64,000 nucleotides of DNA, taken from contig NZ_SNWR01000002.1 in assembly GCF_004362215.1 (NCBI RefSeq), positions 496,001-560,000 of the forward strand. The letters run 5' to 3'. A program made the position numbers and the translations under genes. Source of the DNA: Paractinoplanes brasiliensis. GTDB lineage: Bacteria > Actinomycetota > Actinomycetes > Mycobacteriales > Micromonosporaceae. Below, piece by piece: positions 16,847 through 24,857 of the stretch. Numbering within the stretch: the first letter of the stretch is position 1; each line of letters begins with the position of its first letter. The notes under the pieces are model-generated. The model saw only the letters and a program-made list of their open reading frames with translations, did no database searches and was not told where the DNA came from.

Positions 16847-18178
16847 TCACACGCGGCGGCCGGCCTGCACCGGCCGCCGCAGCCATGCCCAGCGCAGCTC
16901 GGGGCGGGCCAGCGTCCACAGCCGGGCCCAATCCAGCTCGGGCCGCGCCACGCGGACGCCGGGACGGTGCCGTGGCACGCGCACCCGCAGCGCGGCGGGC
17001 CGGATCTCACAGCGTACGGGGGAGGGAATCTCGAGGGCCTCGCCGTCGACGCCGCAGGGCACCGGGGGCCCGTCGGACTCCACCGTCACCTGCGTGGTCG
17101 TGGCCCGCCTGACCGTGCGGGAACGCCCCCGGCCGCCGACCAGCCCGGCCGCCTCGGACGCGCCGCGCACCGTCACCGTCAGCACGCCGAGCACGCCGCC
17201 GTCGAGCCGCGGGCGGCTGCCCAGGCCGGCGATGTCCTCCCAGTCGTACGGGTTGTTGCTGACCAGAACGGCCTGCGGGCCGATCATCTCGTCGCCGCCG
17301 CCGATCCGGACCCGCAGGCTGCCGTCCTCGCCGGTCAGCGCGGCGGGCAGCAGCCGCAGGGCGGTGCCGACCTTGTCGTCGCGATAGGCCGGGCTGCGCA
17401 CCACAGCCGCGTACGCCCCGAACGAGACGTTGTTGACGAATGTCCGGTCGCCCACCCGGCCCAGGTCGATGCGCACCTCCACCCCGTCGGACAGCGCGTC
17501 CAGGCAGGTCGACGGGTCCTGGCGATCGAGGCCGAGGTCGAGCGCGAAGTGGTTGCGGGTGCCCGCCGAGATCACCAGGAACGGCACGCCGTACTCGGCC
17601 GCGACCCCGGCCACCAGCGCCTGGGTGCCGTCGCCGCCGGCCACGCCGAGCAGGTCGGCGCCGTCGCGGATCGCCTGGCGGGCCAGCTCGGCCACGTCCA
17701 CGGCCGGGCCGTCGAGCAGACGGACCTCGGCGCCCAGGATCCGGGCCCGCTCGGCCAGATGGAACCGCTCGACCTTGCCGCCGCCGGAGCGCGGATTCAT
17801 GATCAGGTAGGGCCGGCGCGGCGGTGGGCTCTCCCACTCGAGCGGCTCCTCGGCGCCGGTGGCCAGGGCGCGGCGGCCGGTGGTGACGGCTGTGGCCCAG
17901 AGCAGTCCGAACACGACCACCGCCCAGACCAGGTTCGCGCGGGCGAACAGCACGGCCACGGTCAGCGGCGCGAGCACCACCACGGCGCCGGCCAGCCAGC
18001 GGCGTACGCCGTGATGGGTCAGGAACCACCATGCGGCGGCGAGGCCCGCCGCGGCCCCCGCCAGGGCCACCACGATCAGCAGCAGGCTTCCGCGGACCCC
18101 GGCCGCGGCCAGCACCACCAGGACGGCGGCCGCCGCGGCGGCGAACGAGAGACGGGCCAGCCAACGCCGGGAACTCAT
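16847..18178 (-). CDS. Diacylglycerol/sphingosine kinase-like lipid kinase with N-terminal membrane domain
   Basis: 443 residues. Residues 1 to about 110 contain four hydrophobic helices. The rest is a DAGK catalytic domain: PYLIMNPRSGGGKVERF (nucleotide loop), LLGVAGGDGTQALVAGV (GGDGT motif) and FLVISAGTRNHFALDLGL. A lipid kinase-like C-terminal beta domain ends in an arginine-rich tail. It probably phosphorylates a membrane lipid at the inner leaflet. The ATG at 18178 is 33 bp from the palindrome at 18212 and lacks a Shine-Dalgarno sequence. Confidence 0.87.
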   Translation of the reverse strand: MSSRRWLARLSFAAAAAAVLVVLAAAGVRGSLLLIVVALAGAAAGLAAAWWFLTHHGVRRWLAGAVVVLAPLTVAVLFARANLVWAVVVFGLLWATAVTTGRRALATGAEEPLEWESPPPRRPYLIMNPRSGGGKVERFHLAERARILGAEVRLLDGPAVDVAELARQAIRDGADLLGVAGGDGTQALVAGVAAEYGVPFLVISAGTRNHFALDLGLDRQDPSTCLDALSDGVEVRIDLGRVGDRTFVNNVSFGAYAAVVRSPAYRDDKVGTALRLLPAALTGEDGSLRVRIGGGDEMIGPQAVLVSNNPYDWEDIAGLGSRPRLDGGVLGVLTVTVRGASEAAGLVGGRGRSRTVRRATTTQVTVESDGPPVPCGVDGEALEIPSPVRCEIRPAALRVRVPRHRPGVRVARPELDWARLWTLARPELRWAWLRRPVQAGRRV

Positions 18179-18211
18179 GCATCGAGCGTCGCCGGTGCCG
18201 CGCCGGTGGTC

Positions 18212-18230
18212 CTCATACCGGCGGGATGAG
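18212..18230. promoter_or_regulatory. CTCATCC-box, site 7 (divergent: lipid kinase and M48 protease)
   Basis: CTCATAC-CGGCG-GGATGAG. It is 33 bp from the leaderless ATG at 18178 and 66 bp from the GTG at 18297, which has a Shine-Dalgarno sequence. GACGCT (18190-18185, minus) and AATCGT (18252-18257, plus) both lie 21 nt from its edges. Confidence 0.68.
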
Positions 18231-18296
18231 GCGCGGCCCGATCGGCAGGGGAATCGTCGTGGCCATCGGAAAGCGACCGGGGACAGGAGGATCACG

Positions 18297-19139
18297 GTGT
18301 CGGACTCCACGCGGCTGCGGCACCCCGCCGAGCTGCCGTTCTACGTGTTCATGGTGGTGCTCAACCTCGTCATCATCTGGCTGATCCTGCAGGCGGCGAT
18401 CACGCTGCCGTTCCTGCCCGAGCGGTGGGAGGACTCCGGATGGGCCACGGCGGTGCGCTCCGCCCTCTTCGGGCTGTTGCTGCTCGTTCCGGCCCTGATC
18501 GTCGTCCGCGAGACGCAGCGCGCGTCGGTGCGGGGCACCGCGGTCGAGTTGTCGCCACGCCAGTACGAGGACCTGTACCGTACGGCCGACGACTTCGCGC
18601 ACAAGCTCGGCCTGCCGCGCCGGCCGCAGATCTATCTGGCCAACGGCAACGGCACCCTCAACGCGTTCGCGGCCCAGGCCACCGGCCACGACTACGTCGT
18701 GCTCTCCAACGAGCTGTTCGTGAACCTGCGCGCGAACAACCGTGACGGGCTGCGGTTCATCCTCGGCCACGAGCTCGGGCACATCCGGCTGCACCACGTC
18801 TCGCTGTGGTATCAGCTGTCGGTGGCGTACTCGGAACGCATTCCACTGCTCGGCCCGGCGCTGTCCCGGCTGCGCGAGTACTCCTGCGACCGGCACGGCG
18901 CGCACCTGTGCCCGTCCGGCGCGACCGGCCTGGTGCTGCTGGCCTCGGGCCGGTACACCGAGCACACCACCGACCTCGACGAACTGGTGGGCCAGGGCCG
19001 GCGGCTGCGCGGGTTCTGGGTCGAGCTGGCCCAGCTCACCCAGTCGCACCCGTTCACCGTACGGCGTCTGGAGCGGCTGTTCCGGCTGGGGCTGCTGCAC
19101 GGGCGGCTACGTGGCGCCGAGTCCGAGACACCGGTCTGA
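18297..19139 (+). CDS. M48 family zinc metalloprotease (HtpX-like)
   Basis: 280 residues. Two N-terminal membrane segments (about 16-37 and 54-72) precede the peptidase domain. The zinc motif is HELGH in LGHELGHIRLHHVSLWY, and the third ligand region is EYSCDRHGAHLC. Related proteases perform membrane-protein quality control. The GTG at 18297 has GGACAGGAGG just upstream. It is the first gene of a three-gene unit with the two small proteins that follow, and is transcribed from palindrome site 7. Confidence 0.88.
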   Translation: MSDSTRLRHPAELPFYVFMVVLNLVIIWLILQAAITLPFLPERWEDSGWATAVRSALFGLLLLVPALIVVRETQRASVRGTAVELSPRQYEDLYRTADDFAHKLGLPRRPQIYLANGNGTLNAFAAQATGHDYVVLSNELFVNLRANNRDGLRFILGHELGHIRLHHVSLWYQLSVAYSERIPLLGPALSRLREYSCDRHGAHLCPSGATGLVLLASGRYTEHTTDLDELVGQGRRLRGFWVELAQLTQSHPFTVRRLERLFRLGLLHGRLRGAESETPV

Positions 19140-19162
19140 CGGTGGAAAGGATGGCGAGTCCG

Positions 19163-19381
19163 ATGTCTGACGCGACCTATCAGGTCAGGGTGTCCGGAGT
19201 GTTGCCCGACGAGTTGATCGAGGAACTGCGTGACCTCACCGTGAGCGTCGAGCCACCGGAAACAGTGCTGCACGGCACGCTGCCCGACCAGTCGGCCGTG
19301 GTGGGGTTGATCTCGCGAATCCATGGGCTGGGCCTGCGTCTGATCGAGGTGCGGCGGCTGCCCGCGGACGAGGACCTCTGA
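19163..19381 (+). CDS. Small hypothetical protein (72 residues)
   Basis: 72 residues with alternating beta/alpha character (YQVRVSGVLPDELIEELRDL, then GLISRIHGLGLRLIEVRRLP), like a single ferredoxin-like half-domain. I do not recognise a named family. GGAAAGG lies 12 bases upstream; an in-frame ATG at 19151 is possible but would touch the Shine-Dalgarno sequence. The gene lies 23 bp after the M48 protease and 5 bp before the next gene, so it is probably co-transcribed. Confidence 0.68.
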   Translation: MSDATYQVRVSGVLPDELIEELRDLTVSVEPPETVLHGTLPDQSAVVGLISRIHGLGLRLIEVRRLPADEDL

Positions 19382-19386
19382 CAGCC

Positions 19387-19824
19387 ATGCGGGCGTTCGC
19401 CGGCCTCGTGATGGTTCTGCTCATTCTGGCGGTGATTCGGGAGGTTCGGGCGCGGCGGCGGTTCGCGGCCGCCGGCTCGGCCTTCCGATGCCGCTTCCGG
19501 CGGGTGTACGGCACGGCCCCGGACTCCTGGCGCGGTCTGCGCCGGCGCTGGACGCGGCACATGTGGGCCCGCTGGACCGGCGACATGCTGGTGGTCCGGC
19601 GCGGCCCGCTGCGTGACCGCACGATCCGGGTGAGCCCGAGGGTGTCACCGGTCGGGGTGTACGTGCGGCCGCGCTCCGACGACCTGTCGGTGCGCCTGAA
19701 CGTGGAGGGCGCCGTCGTCGAGATGACCGCCGCGGCGGAGAACCGGCTCGATCTGGTCGGGCCGTTCCTCGCCGCGGCGGTCAGCGACCTGCCCAAACCG
19801 CCCGCGGGCCTCTATCCCCTGTAG
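19387..19824 (+). CDS. Single-pass membrane protein, DUF2550-like
   Basis: 145 residues. One N-terminal membrane helix (residues 3-18) is followed by a basic cytoplasmic-type domain with conserved-looking WTGDMLVVRRGPLRDRTIRV and DDLSVRLNVEGAVVEMT. This layout resembles the DUF2550 family, but I cannot confirm it. It starts five bases after the preceding small gene and ends 13 bp before the convergent M20 peptidase stop. Confidence 0.65.
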   Translation: MRAFAGLVMVLLILAVIREVRARRRFAAAGSAFRCRFRRVYGTAPDSWRGLRRRWTRHMWARWTGDMLVVRRGPLRDRTIRVSPRVSPVGVYVRPRSDDLSVRLNVEGAVVEMTAAAENRLDLVGPFLAAAVSDLPKPPAGLYPL

Positions 19825-19837
19825 GCCCTACGGGCGT

Positions 19838-21169
19838 CTATCCCTTGTAACGCTGCAGGAACAGCGCCTCGGCGGTGGCCAGGGCGGCGATCTCGGTGGG
19901 GTCCACGCTCTCGTTCGGGGCGTGGATCAGGGCCCGCGGCTCCTCGACCCCCATCAGGATGATCTCCGCGTCGGGATAGGTGTCGGCGAAGACGTTGCAC
20001 AGCGGGATCGAGCCGCCCTGCCCGAGCGTCGTCATCGGCCGCCCGTACGCGTCCCCCATGGCCGACGCGAACGCCCGGTACGCCGGCCCGCCCGTCCGCG
20101 CCTCGAACGGCTGGCCCAGCGCCTCCGGCTCCACCGTGACCCTCACACCCCAGGGCGCCGCCGCCTGCAGGTGGGTGATCAGGGCGTCCTGGGCCTTGAC
20201 CGCCTCCAGGCCCGGCGGCACCCGCAGGTTGAGCCGGGCACGGGCGTGCGGCTGGATCGCGGCGGCCGAGCCGACCACCGGCGGGCAGTCGATGCCGAGC
20301 ACGGTCACCGCTGGGCGGGCCCAGATCATGTCGGAGACCGAACCGTCGCCGAGCAGCCTCACCCCGCCGACCAGCCCCGCGTCGGCGCGGAACTGGTCGG
20401 GCGGATAGGGCGCGCCGGTCCACGTCTGGGTGTTGTCGAGCCCGGCGACCGTGGTGTTGCCGGCGTCGTCGCGCAGGGTCGCCAGCATCCGCAGGAGCGC
20501 GGCCAGGGCGTCCGGGGCGGCGCCGCCGAACATGCCGGAGTGAAGTTCCCCGGTCAGCGCCTCGACCGTGACGACCACGTTGACCATGCCGCGCAGCGTC
20601 ACCGTGGCGGCCGGCACCCCGACCGCGGCGTTGCCGGTGTCACAGACCAGGATCGCGTCGGCCCGCAGCAGGTCGGGGTGGGTCTCGACGAAGTTCTCGA
20701 GCCCGCCCGTGCCCTGCTCCTCCGAGCCCTCCACGATCAGCTTGAGGTGCACCGGCACGTCGTCGCCGAGCGCCCGCAGCGCGGTGAGATGCATGACGAT
20801 GTTGCCCTTGCAGTCGGCGGCGCCCCGCCCGTACCACCGCCCGTCCGCCTCGGTGAGCTGGAACGGCGGGGTCCGCCAGGCCTTCTCGTCCAGCGGTGGC
20901 TGCACGTCGTAGTGGGCGTACAGCAGCACGGTCGGGGCGGCCGGATCGGCCGCCTGCTGCTCCCCGTACACAGCCTTGCTGCCGTCGCTGGTCGGGTGCA
21001 GGCCGAGGCCGGTGAACCCGGCCCCGGCGAAGTGGTCGACGACCCATTGGGCCGCCCGCTCGCACTCCTGCGGCGGATACTGCCGGGGGTCGGCCACCGA
21101 CGGGATCGCCACCAGCTGGGCCAGCTCGTCGTGGGCCCGGCCCATCAACACGTCGACACGGTCACGCAT
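19838..21169 (-). CDS. M20 family dipeptidase / metallopeptidase
   Basis: 443 residues, the usual length. Metal-site motifs of the M20/M28 dipeptidase group are present: LLYAHYDVQP, WYGRGAADCKGNIV, IVEGSEEQGTGGLENF and VCDTGN. The lid/dimerisation domain follows (LTGELHSGMFGGAAPDALAA), and a last His ligand lies in ALIHAPNESV. It hydrolyses dipeptides or acylated amino acids in the cytoplasm. It is the last gene of the operon with the GadC-like permease and overlaps the upstream small gene by 8 bp. Confidence 0.92.
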   Translation of the reverse strand: MRDRVDVLMGRAHDELAQLVAIPSVADPRQYPPQECERAAQWVVDHFAGAGFTGLGLHPTSDGSKAVYGEQQAADPAAPTVLLYAHYDVQPPLDEKAWRTPPFQLTEADGRWYGRGAADCKGNIVMHLTALRALGDDVPVHLKLIVEGSEEQGTGGLENFVETHPDLLRADAILVCDTGNAAVGVPAATVTLRGMVNVVVTVEALTGELHSGMFGGAAPDALAALLRMLATLRDDAGNTTVAGLDNTQTWTGAPYPPDQFRADAGLVGGVRLLGDGSVSDMIWARPAVTVLGIDCPPVVGSAAAIQPHARARLNLRVPPGLEAVKAQDALITHLQAAAPWGVRVTVEPEALGQPFEARTGGPAYRAFASAMGDAYGRPMTTLGQGGSIPLCNVFADTYPDAEIILMGVEEPRALIHAPNESVDPTEIAALATAEALFLQRYKG

Positions 21170-21596
21170 CTCCGCCTCCGGTCTTGAGGTCGTCGACGAC
21201 CTCGCGCATCCGGTCCAGGTGTTGCGGGCAGTAGACCTTCATGATCAGCAGCTGGCCCTGCATGACGCCGTTGCCGGCGATGATCGGACGCTGCCCCGGC
21301 CCGGCGGCGCCGTTGGTCAACATGCCGTAGAGCGTGCTGCGGCGCAGCGCGTTGCCCGGGTCGGCGCAGACCGCGCCGCCGTCGTCGCCGAGCACCCGGA
21401 CGATCTGGTCGGTGGCCGGCGCGCGCAGGCCGGCGGAGGTGAGCTCGGCGCTGAGCCGCTCCGCCTTGGCCTGGGCGTTTTCGCTGTCGTCGCCGGCCGT
21501 GAACGCGAACAGGGCCACGCCGGTCAGCAGCAGGAACGCCACCCCGAGGACGAGGTAGGTCACCATGTGGCTCTTGTGTGCGACCGAGACCTTCAT
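21162..21596 (-). CDS. Membrane-anchored hypothetical protein between permease and peptidase
   Basis: 144 residues. One N-terminal membrane helix (about 11-34, MVTYLVLGVAFLLLTGVALF) precedes an extracytoplasmic domain with two cysteines (AVCADPGN and KVYCPQHLDRM) that could form a disulfide. I do not recognise the family. It overlaps the permease by four bases (ATGA) and the peptidase by eight, so all three are translated from one message. An accessory role to the transporter is an inference. Confidence 0.72.
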   Translation of the reverse strand: MKVSVAHKSHMVTYLVLGVAFLLLTGVALFAFTAGDDSENAQAKAERLSAELTSAGLRAPATDQIVRVLGDDGGAVCADPGNALRRSTLYGMLTNGAAGPGQRPIIAGNGVMQGQLLIMKVYCPQHLDRMREVVDDLKTGGGDA

Positions 21597-23059
21597 GCGA
21601 CCGGCACCTCCTCACCGGACTCGGTCCTCCACGACGGCTTGCGCAGCTTGAGGAAGAGGTAGGGCACGAGCAGGCCGAGGCCGAGCGCACCGCCCGCGAC
21701 GATCAGCAGATAGACGCCGACGTTGCCCGAGCCGAACTGCGACGGCGGGACGAAGCCGATGAGCAGCGCGGCCAGCGAGGCGCAGAAGCCGACGCCGCAC
21801 AGCCCGGTGAGCATGGGGGCGCGGTAGCCGCGCGGGTGCTCGGGCTCCTTGCGGCGCAGCCGTACGGCCGCCACGAACATCAGCAGATACATGATCAGGT
21901 AGACCTGGGTGGTGATCACCGAGAAGATCCAGTACGCGCTGGAGACGTCGGGGATGAACGCGTAGGCCAGCGCGATCACGGTCGTGACGAGGCCCTGGGT
22001 GACCAGGATGTTCTGCTGCACGCCGTGCTTGTTGAGCCGCTGCAGGAACGGCGGCAGGTAGCCCTCCTGGCGCGAGATCAGCAGCAGGCCCTTCGACGGG
22101 CCGGCCAGCCAGGTCAGCATGCCGCCGAGCGACGCGGCGACCAGCATGACGCCGAGGATCGGGGTCAGCCACTGCGAGTCGAAGGCGGCGAACACCGCGT
22201 CGAACGCCTGCATGACGCCCGCGGTGAGGGAGAGCTGGTCGGCCGGGACGATCCAGCTGATGGCCAGCGCCGGCAGGATGAAGATGAGCAGCACCAGGCC
22301 CATGGACAGGAACATCGCGCGCGGGAACTCGCGTCCGGGGTTCTTCAACGAGGACACGTGCACGGCGTTCATCTCCATGCCCGAGTACGACAGGAAGTTG
22401 TTGACGATCAGCACGAGGCTGGACAGGCCGGCCCACGCGGGCAGCAGGTTGCTCGCGGTCATCGGGGCGGCCGACTCGTTGCCCTGCCCCAGGAAGGCGA
22501 CGCCCAGGATGACCAGCAGCGTCCCCGGGATCAGCGTGCCGATGATGAGGCCGCCGCTGGCCAGCCCGGCCACGCCGCTCGTGCCGCGCGAGGAGACCCA
22601 GACGCCGGTCCAGTAGCAGACCATGATGACGATCGCGGTCCAGACGCCGCTCGCCGCGAGGTCGGGATTGATCACGTACGCCAGGGTGCTGGCCACGAAT
22701 CCGAGCAGGCTCGGGTAGTAGAAGATCGTCATGGCGAACTGGCACCACACGGCGAGGAAGCCGAGCGGCTTGGACAGCCCCCGGCTCACCCAGTTGTAGA
22801 CGCCGCCCTCGTACCCCGAAGCCAGCTCGGCCGAGACCAGCGCGGTCGGCAGCAGGAAGACCAGGGCCGGGATGACGTACAGGAAAATGCTGGCAAGGCC
22901 GTAGACCGCCATCGTCGGCGCCGGCCGCAGGCTGGCCACCGAGCTCGTGGTCATCAACGCCAGCGCCACCCACGAGATGTAGGCGACCGCCCGCTTCGTT
23001 GGCACACCCGGCTTCTCCGGCGTCTCCGAACGCCGGGCGGGCACATCCATTGCGCTCAC
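21593..23059 (-). CDS. APC-superfamily amino acid antiporter, GadC (glutamate:GABA)-like
   Basis: 488 residues with twelve membrane helices. Several stretches recall E. coli GadC: LVSAELASGYEGGVYNWV, LSYSGMEMNAVHVSSLKNPGRE (cut here to 20: LSYSGMEMNAVHVSSLKNPG), SLTAGVMQAF and LTWLAGPSKGLLL. GadC exchanges external glutamate for internal GABA in acid resistance; the actual substrate here is unknown. The GTG at 23059 has AAGGGAAG upstream; an ATG at 23050 is the alternative. It heads a three-gene operon with a small membrane protein and an M20 peptidase. Its promoter carries the island box at 23121-23139. Confidence 0.82.
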   Translation of the reverse strand: MSAMDVPARRSETPEKPGVPTKRAVAYISWVALALMTTSSVASLRPAPTMAVYGLASIFLYVIPALVFLLPTALVSAELASGYEGGVYNWVSRGLSKPLGFLAVWCQFAMTIFYYPSLLGFVASTLAYVINPDLAASGVWTAIVIMVCYWTGVWVSSRGTSGVAGLASGGLIIGTLIPGTLLVILGVAFLGQGNESAAPMTASNLLPAWAGLSSLVLIVNNFLSYSGMEMNAVHVSSLKNPGREFPRAMFLSMGLVLLIFILPALAISWIVPADQLSLTAGVMQAFDAVFAAFDSQWLTPILGVMLVAASLGGMLTWLAGPSKGLLLISRQEGYLPPFLQRLNKHGVQQNILVTQGLVTTVIALAYAFIPDVSSAYWIFSVITTQVYLIMYLLMFVAAVRLRRKEPEHPRGYRAPMLTGLCGVGFCASLAALLIGFVPPSQFGSGNVGVYLLIVAGGALGLGLLVPYLFLKLRKPSWRTESGEEVPVA

Positions 23060-23120
23060 GCCGCTTCCCTTCTGCCGTGTCGGATCTGCCCGCATCATCG
23101 ACGCGCGGCGTTTTCCGCAC

Positions 23121-23139
23121 CTCATCCCCGGCGAGGGAG
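23121..23139 (-). promoter_or_regulatory. CTCATCC-box, site 8 (GadC-like operon)
   Basis: CTCATCC-CCGGC-GAGGGAG. The promoter-proximal half for the minus-strand gene is perfect and the distal half is degenerate. It lies 61 bp from the GTG at 23059. GATGAT (23099-23094, minus) is 21 nt away. Confidence 0.5.
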
Positions 23140-23303
23140 ACCGCGACGGTCAACGGGACCGCGCGGCCACCGTCGTCACGTCCGCACCGCACGAGGCTCG
23201 ACGCCGGCGACGGGGTCGGCCTGATCACCGAGCAGGCCGATCAGTTCCTCCTCGGTCGTCGCCGTGCCATCGCGGTCCGAAGCATCAAGGGACCCGCGTA
23301 TTC

Positions 23304-23322
23304 ATTCCTCGCGAGGGATGTC
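23304..23322 (+). promoter_or_regulatory. Degenerate CTCATCC-box, site 9 (MFS exporter at 23355)
   Basis: Only the promoter-proximal half is recognisable (GGATG inside CGAGGGATGTC). It ends 32 bp before the ATG at 23355. GACGCT (23342-23347) follows after 19 nt. The site also contains its own short dyad around TCGCGA. It is the weakest member of the set. Confidence 0.3.
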
Positions 23323-23354
23323 CGCCGCCGCCCGGCCCGGCGACGCTTCACCCC

Positions 23355-24857
23355 ATGACCGATACGGGTGTGCAGAAGTCGGCCGGCCTGGGGGTGCTGC
23401 TGGCCGCGTGCGTCTCGGCGCTGGTCGTCAACGCCAACACGTCGGCGGTGACGATCCTGCTCCCGGCGATCAGCGCCGACCTGGGCGCGTCGATCGGCCA
23501 GCTGCAGTGGGCGGTCACGGGCTACATGCTGGTCGGCGCGGCCGTCATCGTGACCTCGGGCGCGCTCGGCGACGTGTTCGGCCGCCGCCGCGTCTTCGTC
23601 CTCGGCCTGCTGCTGTTCGTGGTCTCCTGTGTGGTCATCGCGCTGGCTCAGGGCGGCGCCGGCGTCATCGTGGGCCGGCTCATCCAGGGCGCGGCGGGCT
23701 CGACGATCCTGGCCTGCGGGATGAGCCTGCTCTCGGTCGACTCGTCGGGCGCGGGCCAGATGAAGGCCATCACGCTGTGGGGCGCCGCTTCGGCGGTCGG
23801 GGCCGCGGCCGGCCCGCTGATCGGCGGCGTGCTGGTCGATGCCACCGGCTGGCAGGGCCTGTTCTGGGTGGACGCGATCATCGCGGCCGGCTGCGTCCCG
23901 CTGACCGTGCTCACGGTCAAGGAATCCCGCGACCTCGACCGGTCCCGCTCGATCGACGTGCTCGGCACCCTTCTGGTCGCGGTCGCGCTGGTGCCGCTCG
24001 TCCTGGCGCTCAGCGAGGGCGGCGACTGGGGCTGGTTCTCGCTGCCCACCCTGCTCTGCCTGGTGATCGCCGTGCTCGGCGCCGCCGGGTTCGTCGCCGC
24101 CGAACGCCGGGCCGCGGCGCCGCTGGTCGACCTCGCCCTGCTGCGCAACCGCGTCCTGGTCGGGGCGACGCTGGCCATCCTGCTGGTCGCGGGCGCCATC
24201 AACGCGCTGATGTATCTGCTCAGCCTCTACTTCCAGGACCCGGCCACGTTCGCGCTGAGCCCGCTGCAGGCCGGTCTGGCCACGCTGCCCGCGGCCGCCG
24301 CGATGATCGCCATCACCCCGTTGATCACGCCGCTGGCGGTGCGGATCGGCAGCCGGGCCGCCGTGGCCCTCGGGTTCGGGCTGGGTGCGGCGGGTTTCCT
24401 CGTCCTGTTCCTGGTCACGGCCGACTGGACGTACGCCGGGTTCGTCGGGCCCCTGATCGCCATCGCCGTCGGGCTCGGCCTGGCCAACGGCCCGGCCTCC
24501 TCGGCGTCCACCGCCGCTGTCCCGGCGGATGAGGTCGGCGCGGCCTCCGGCATCTCCAACATGGCCCGGTACGTCGGCGGCTCCCTTTTCGTGGCCGCGG
24601 CGGCGACGGTGTCGAACGCGGTGACCGACGCGCGGCGCGAGGCGGGGGAGTCCGCGGCTGACGCGCTGGCCGCGGGCTTCTCCCGCGCGTCGCTGCTCCT
24701 GGCCGCCGCGTCCGCCCTCGGCGTGGCCCTTCTGGTGCTGATGGGCCGTCACCGGGGCGAGCGCCCCGGCGCCGTGCACCGTTCGGCGGCGGCCGCGTCG
24801 ACCAGCCACACGATCCCGACCCGCCCCGTCGTCACGCCCGGAGGTCCGACGTCATGA
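23355..24857 (+). CDS. MFS transporter, DHA2 (14-helix) drug-exporter type
   Basis: 500 residues with fourteen helices. The loop 2-3 signature is GALGDVFGRRRVFVLG, and the helix-5 motif is ASAVGAAAGPLIGGVLV. The interhelix region DLDRSRSIDVLGTLLVAVAL is typical of DHA2 exporters. The substrate is unknown. No Shine-Dalgarno sequence is obvious. The stop overlaps the start of the M24 peptidase (ATGA), so export and peptidase functions are co-expressed. Confidence 0.87.
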   Translation: MTDTGVQKSAGLGVLLAACVSALVVNANTSAVTILLPAISADLGASIGQLQWAVTGYMLVGAAVIVTSGALGDVFGRRRVFVLGLLLFVVSCVVIALAQGGAGVIVGRLIQGAAGSTILACGMSLLSVDSSGAGQMKAITLWGAASAVGAAAGPLIGGVLVDATGWQGLFWVDAIIAAGCVPLTVLTVKESRDLDRSRSIDVLGTLLVAVALVPLVLALSEGGDWGWFSLPTLLCLVIAVLGAAGFVAAERRAAAPLVDLALLRNRVLVGATLAILLVAGAINALMYLLSLYFQDPATFALSPLQAGLATLPAAAAMIAITPLITPLAVRIGSRAAVALGFGLGAAGFLVLFLVTADWTYAGFVGPLIAIAVGLGLANGPASSASTAAVPADEVGAASGISNMARYVGGSLFVAAAATVSNAVTDARREAGESAADALAAGFSRASLLLAAASALGVALLVLMGRHRGERPGAVHRSAAAASTSHTIPTRPVVTPGGPTS

